Source: Kouleothrix aurantiaca (lineage in GTDB: Bacteria; Chloroflexota; Chloroflexia; Chloroflexales; Roseiflexaceae). From it: a stretch of 5,078 nt of DNA. The position numbers were made by a program, and so were the translations under genes. Below the pieces are notes generated by a model, which worked only from the letters and a program-made list of their open reading frames with translations, was not told the DNA's origin and did no database searches. This document shows, piece after piece, positions 4,730 to 5,078 of the stretch. The stretch is from positions 1 to 5,078 of the forward strand of contig LJCR01000224.1 in the NCBI GenBank assembly GCA_001399705.1, given 5' to 3'. Numbering within the stretch: position 1 is the stretch's first letter; each line of letters opens with the position of its first letter.

Positions 4730-5078
4730 ATGCGCACCGTGCGAATTCTCCCGCTGGCGCTGATTGTGCTGCTGGCGCTGGCCGAGCTGGCCGTGCCGAT
4801 CTGGGCCGAGCGCGCTGGCGTGACCACATGGCACCCTGGCCATATTGCCGAGCGCTACGGCCTGTTCACGATCATCGTGCTGGGCGAGTCGATCCTGTCC
4901 ACCACACTGGGCATCCAGTCGGCGGCGCAGGAAGGCGGCTTTGGCGGCGAGCTACTTGAAATCAGCGCCGGTGCATTCTTGATTGTGCTGAGCATGTGGT
5001 GGCTGTATTTCGACCGCAACGCCGACGACATGCTGACCTCGCTGCGGGTGGCGTTTGTGTGGGGGCTACGGCCACCTG
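4730..5078 (+). CDS. LtrA-family membrane protein, N-terminally short and frameshifted, 3' end beyond window
   Basis: The predicted protein matches the central part of the low-temperature-requirement A (LtrA) family, a polytopic membrane family with no firmly known biochemical function. The signature is HIAERYGLFTIIVLGESIL at residues 38-56, followed by an extramembrane stretch and the helix-plus-WWLYFDRN segment. Full-length members have about 350-400 residues, with this signature far into the protein. Here only ~37 residues precede it, so the first several helices are absent. Yet ATG at 4730 has an ideal AAGGAG six bases upstream and an extended -10 promoter. The first 26 residues form one hydrophobic helix. 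At the end, the current frame reads FVWGLRPP; dropping one G from the G5 run at 5061-5065 restores FVWGYGHL, the expected family motif. It is therefore either a decaying pseudogene, a half-size family member with a sequencing error, or both. Confidence 0.8.
   Translation, partial: MRTVRILPLALIVLLALAELAVPIWAERAGVTTWHPGHIAERYGLFTIIVLGESILSTTLGIQSAAQEGGFGGELLEISAGAFLIVLSMWWLYFDRNADDMLTSLRVAFVWGLRPP

Noticed and set aside
3852..4763. Open frame on the plus strand (303 codons)
   Set aside because: It is antisense to the PHP gene and runs through the inverted repeat into the LtrA leader; composition shows no fold or motif.
4440..4829. Upstream start for the PHP gene, adding 130 residues
   Set aside because: The extension would translate the CACAGAG inverted repeat and the antisense of the LtrA start, and the ATG at 4439 has an excellent ribosome binding site right before the PHP domain.
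1..5078. A novel multi-gene defence, mobile or biosynthetic system
   Set aside because: The genes are of familiar hydrolase and transporter families or small membrane proteins, only two are close enough for an operon, and nothing ties them into a system.

Overview
The window is GC-rich bacterial DNA. Its intergenic spacers hold several short tandem repeats (heptamer tracts, CGCAAAGGN nonamers, a CACAGAG-type inverted repeat). Together with the gene content this style best fits a filamentous member of the Chloroflexota, class Chloroflexia (Roseiflexus/Chloroflexus relatives). That placement is inference from style, not from a marker gene. No rRNA, tRNA, integrase, transposase or CRISPR array was seen.

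Layout. Five genes lie on the minus strand and one on the plus strand. Read in the minus direction from the right: a PHP-domain metallohydrolase of the CehA/McbA type (4439-3402); a spacer with a heptamer tract, a 37-base hairpin and a 16-base palindrome; a 114-residue single-helix membrane protein (3106-2762) followed 15 bases later by an M20-family metallopeptidase/deacylase (2746-1664), probably one operon; a spacer made almost entirely of short tandem repeats; a small glycine-zipper membrane protein (1423-1007); a 305-base leader; and a drug/metabolite (EamA) transporter that runs off the left edge (701-1). Divergent from the PHP gene, a plus-strand LtrA-family membrane protein begins at 4730 and runs off the right edge.

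How the genes fit together. The gene set looks like ordinary accessory metabolism and transport: one hydrolase of amide-type bonds, one metal-dependent hydrolase, one exporter-type permease and small membrane proteins. Only the 114-residue protein and the peptidase are close enough to be called co-transcribed. I see no defence, mobile or biosynthetic system.

Points worth attention: (i) the LtrA gene lacks the N-terminal part of the family yet has a good promoter and ribosome binding site, and it appears frameshifted by one extra G at 5061-5065; (ii) the transporter leader has an extended -10, a short ORF with three consecutive proline codons, and mutually exclusive hairpins, which resembles an attenuator; (iii) a perfect 17-base-arm hairpin at 3263-3299 has the wrong base polarity for an intrinsic terminator; (iv) seven-base-period tracts abut the stop codons of both hydrolase genes.
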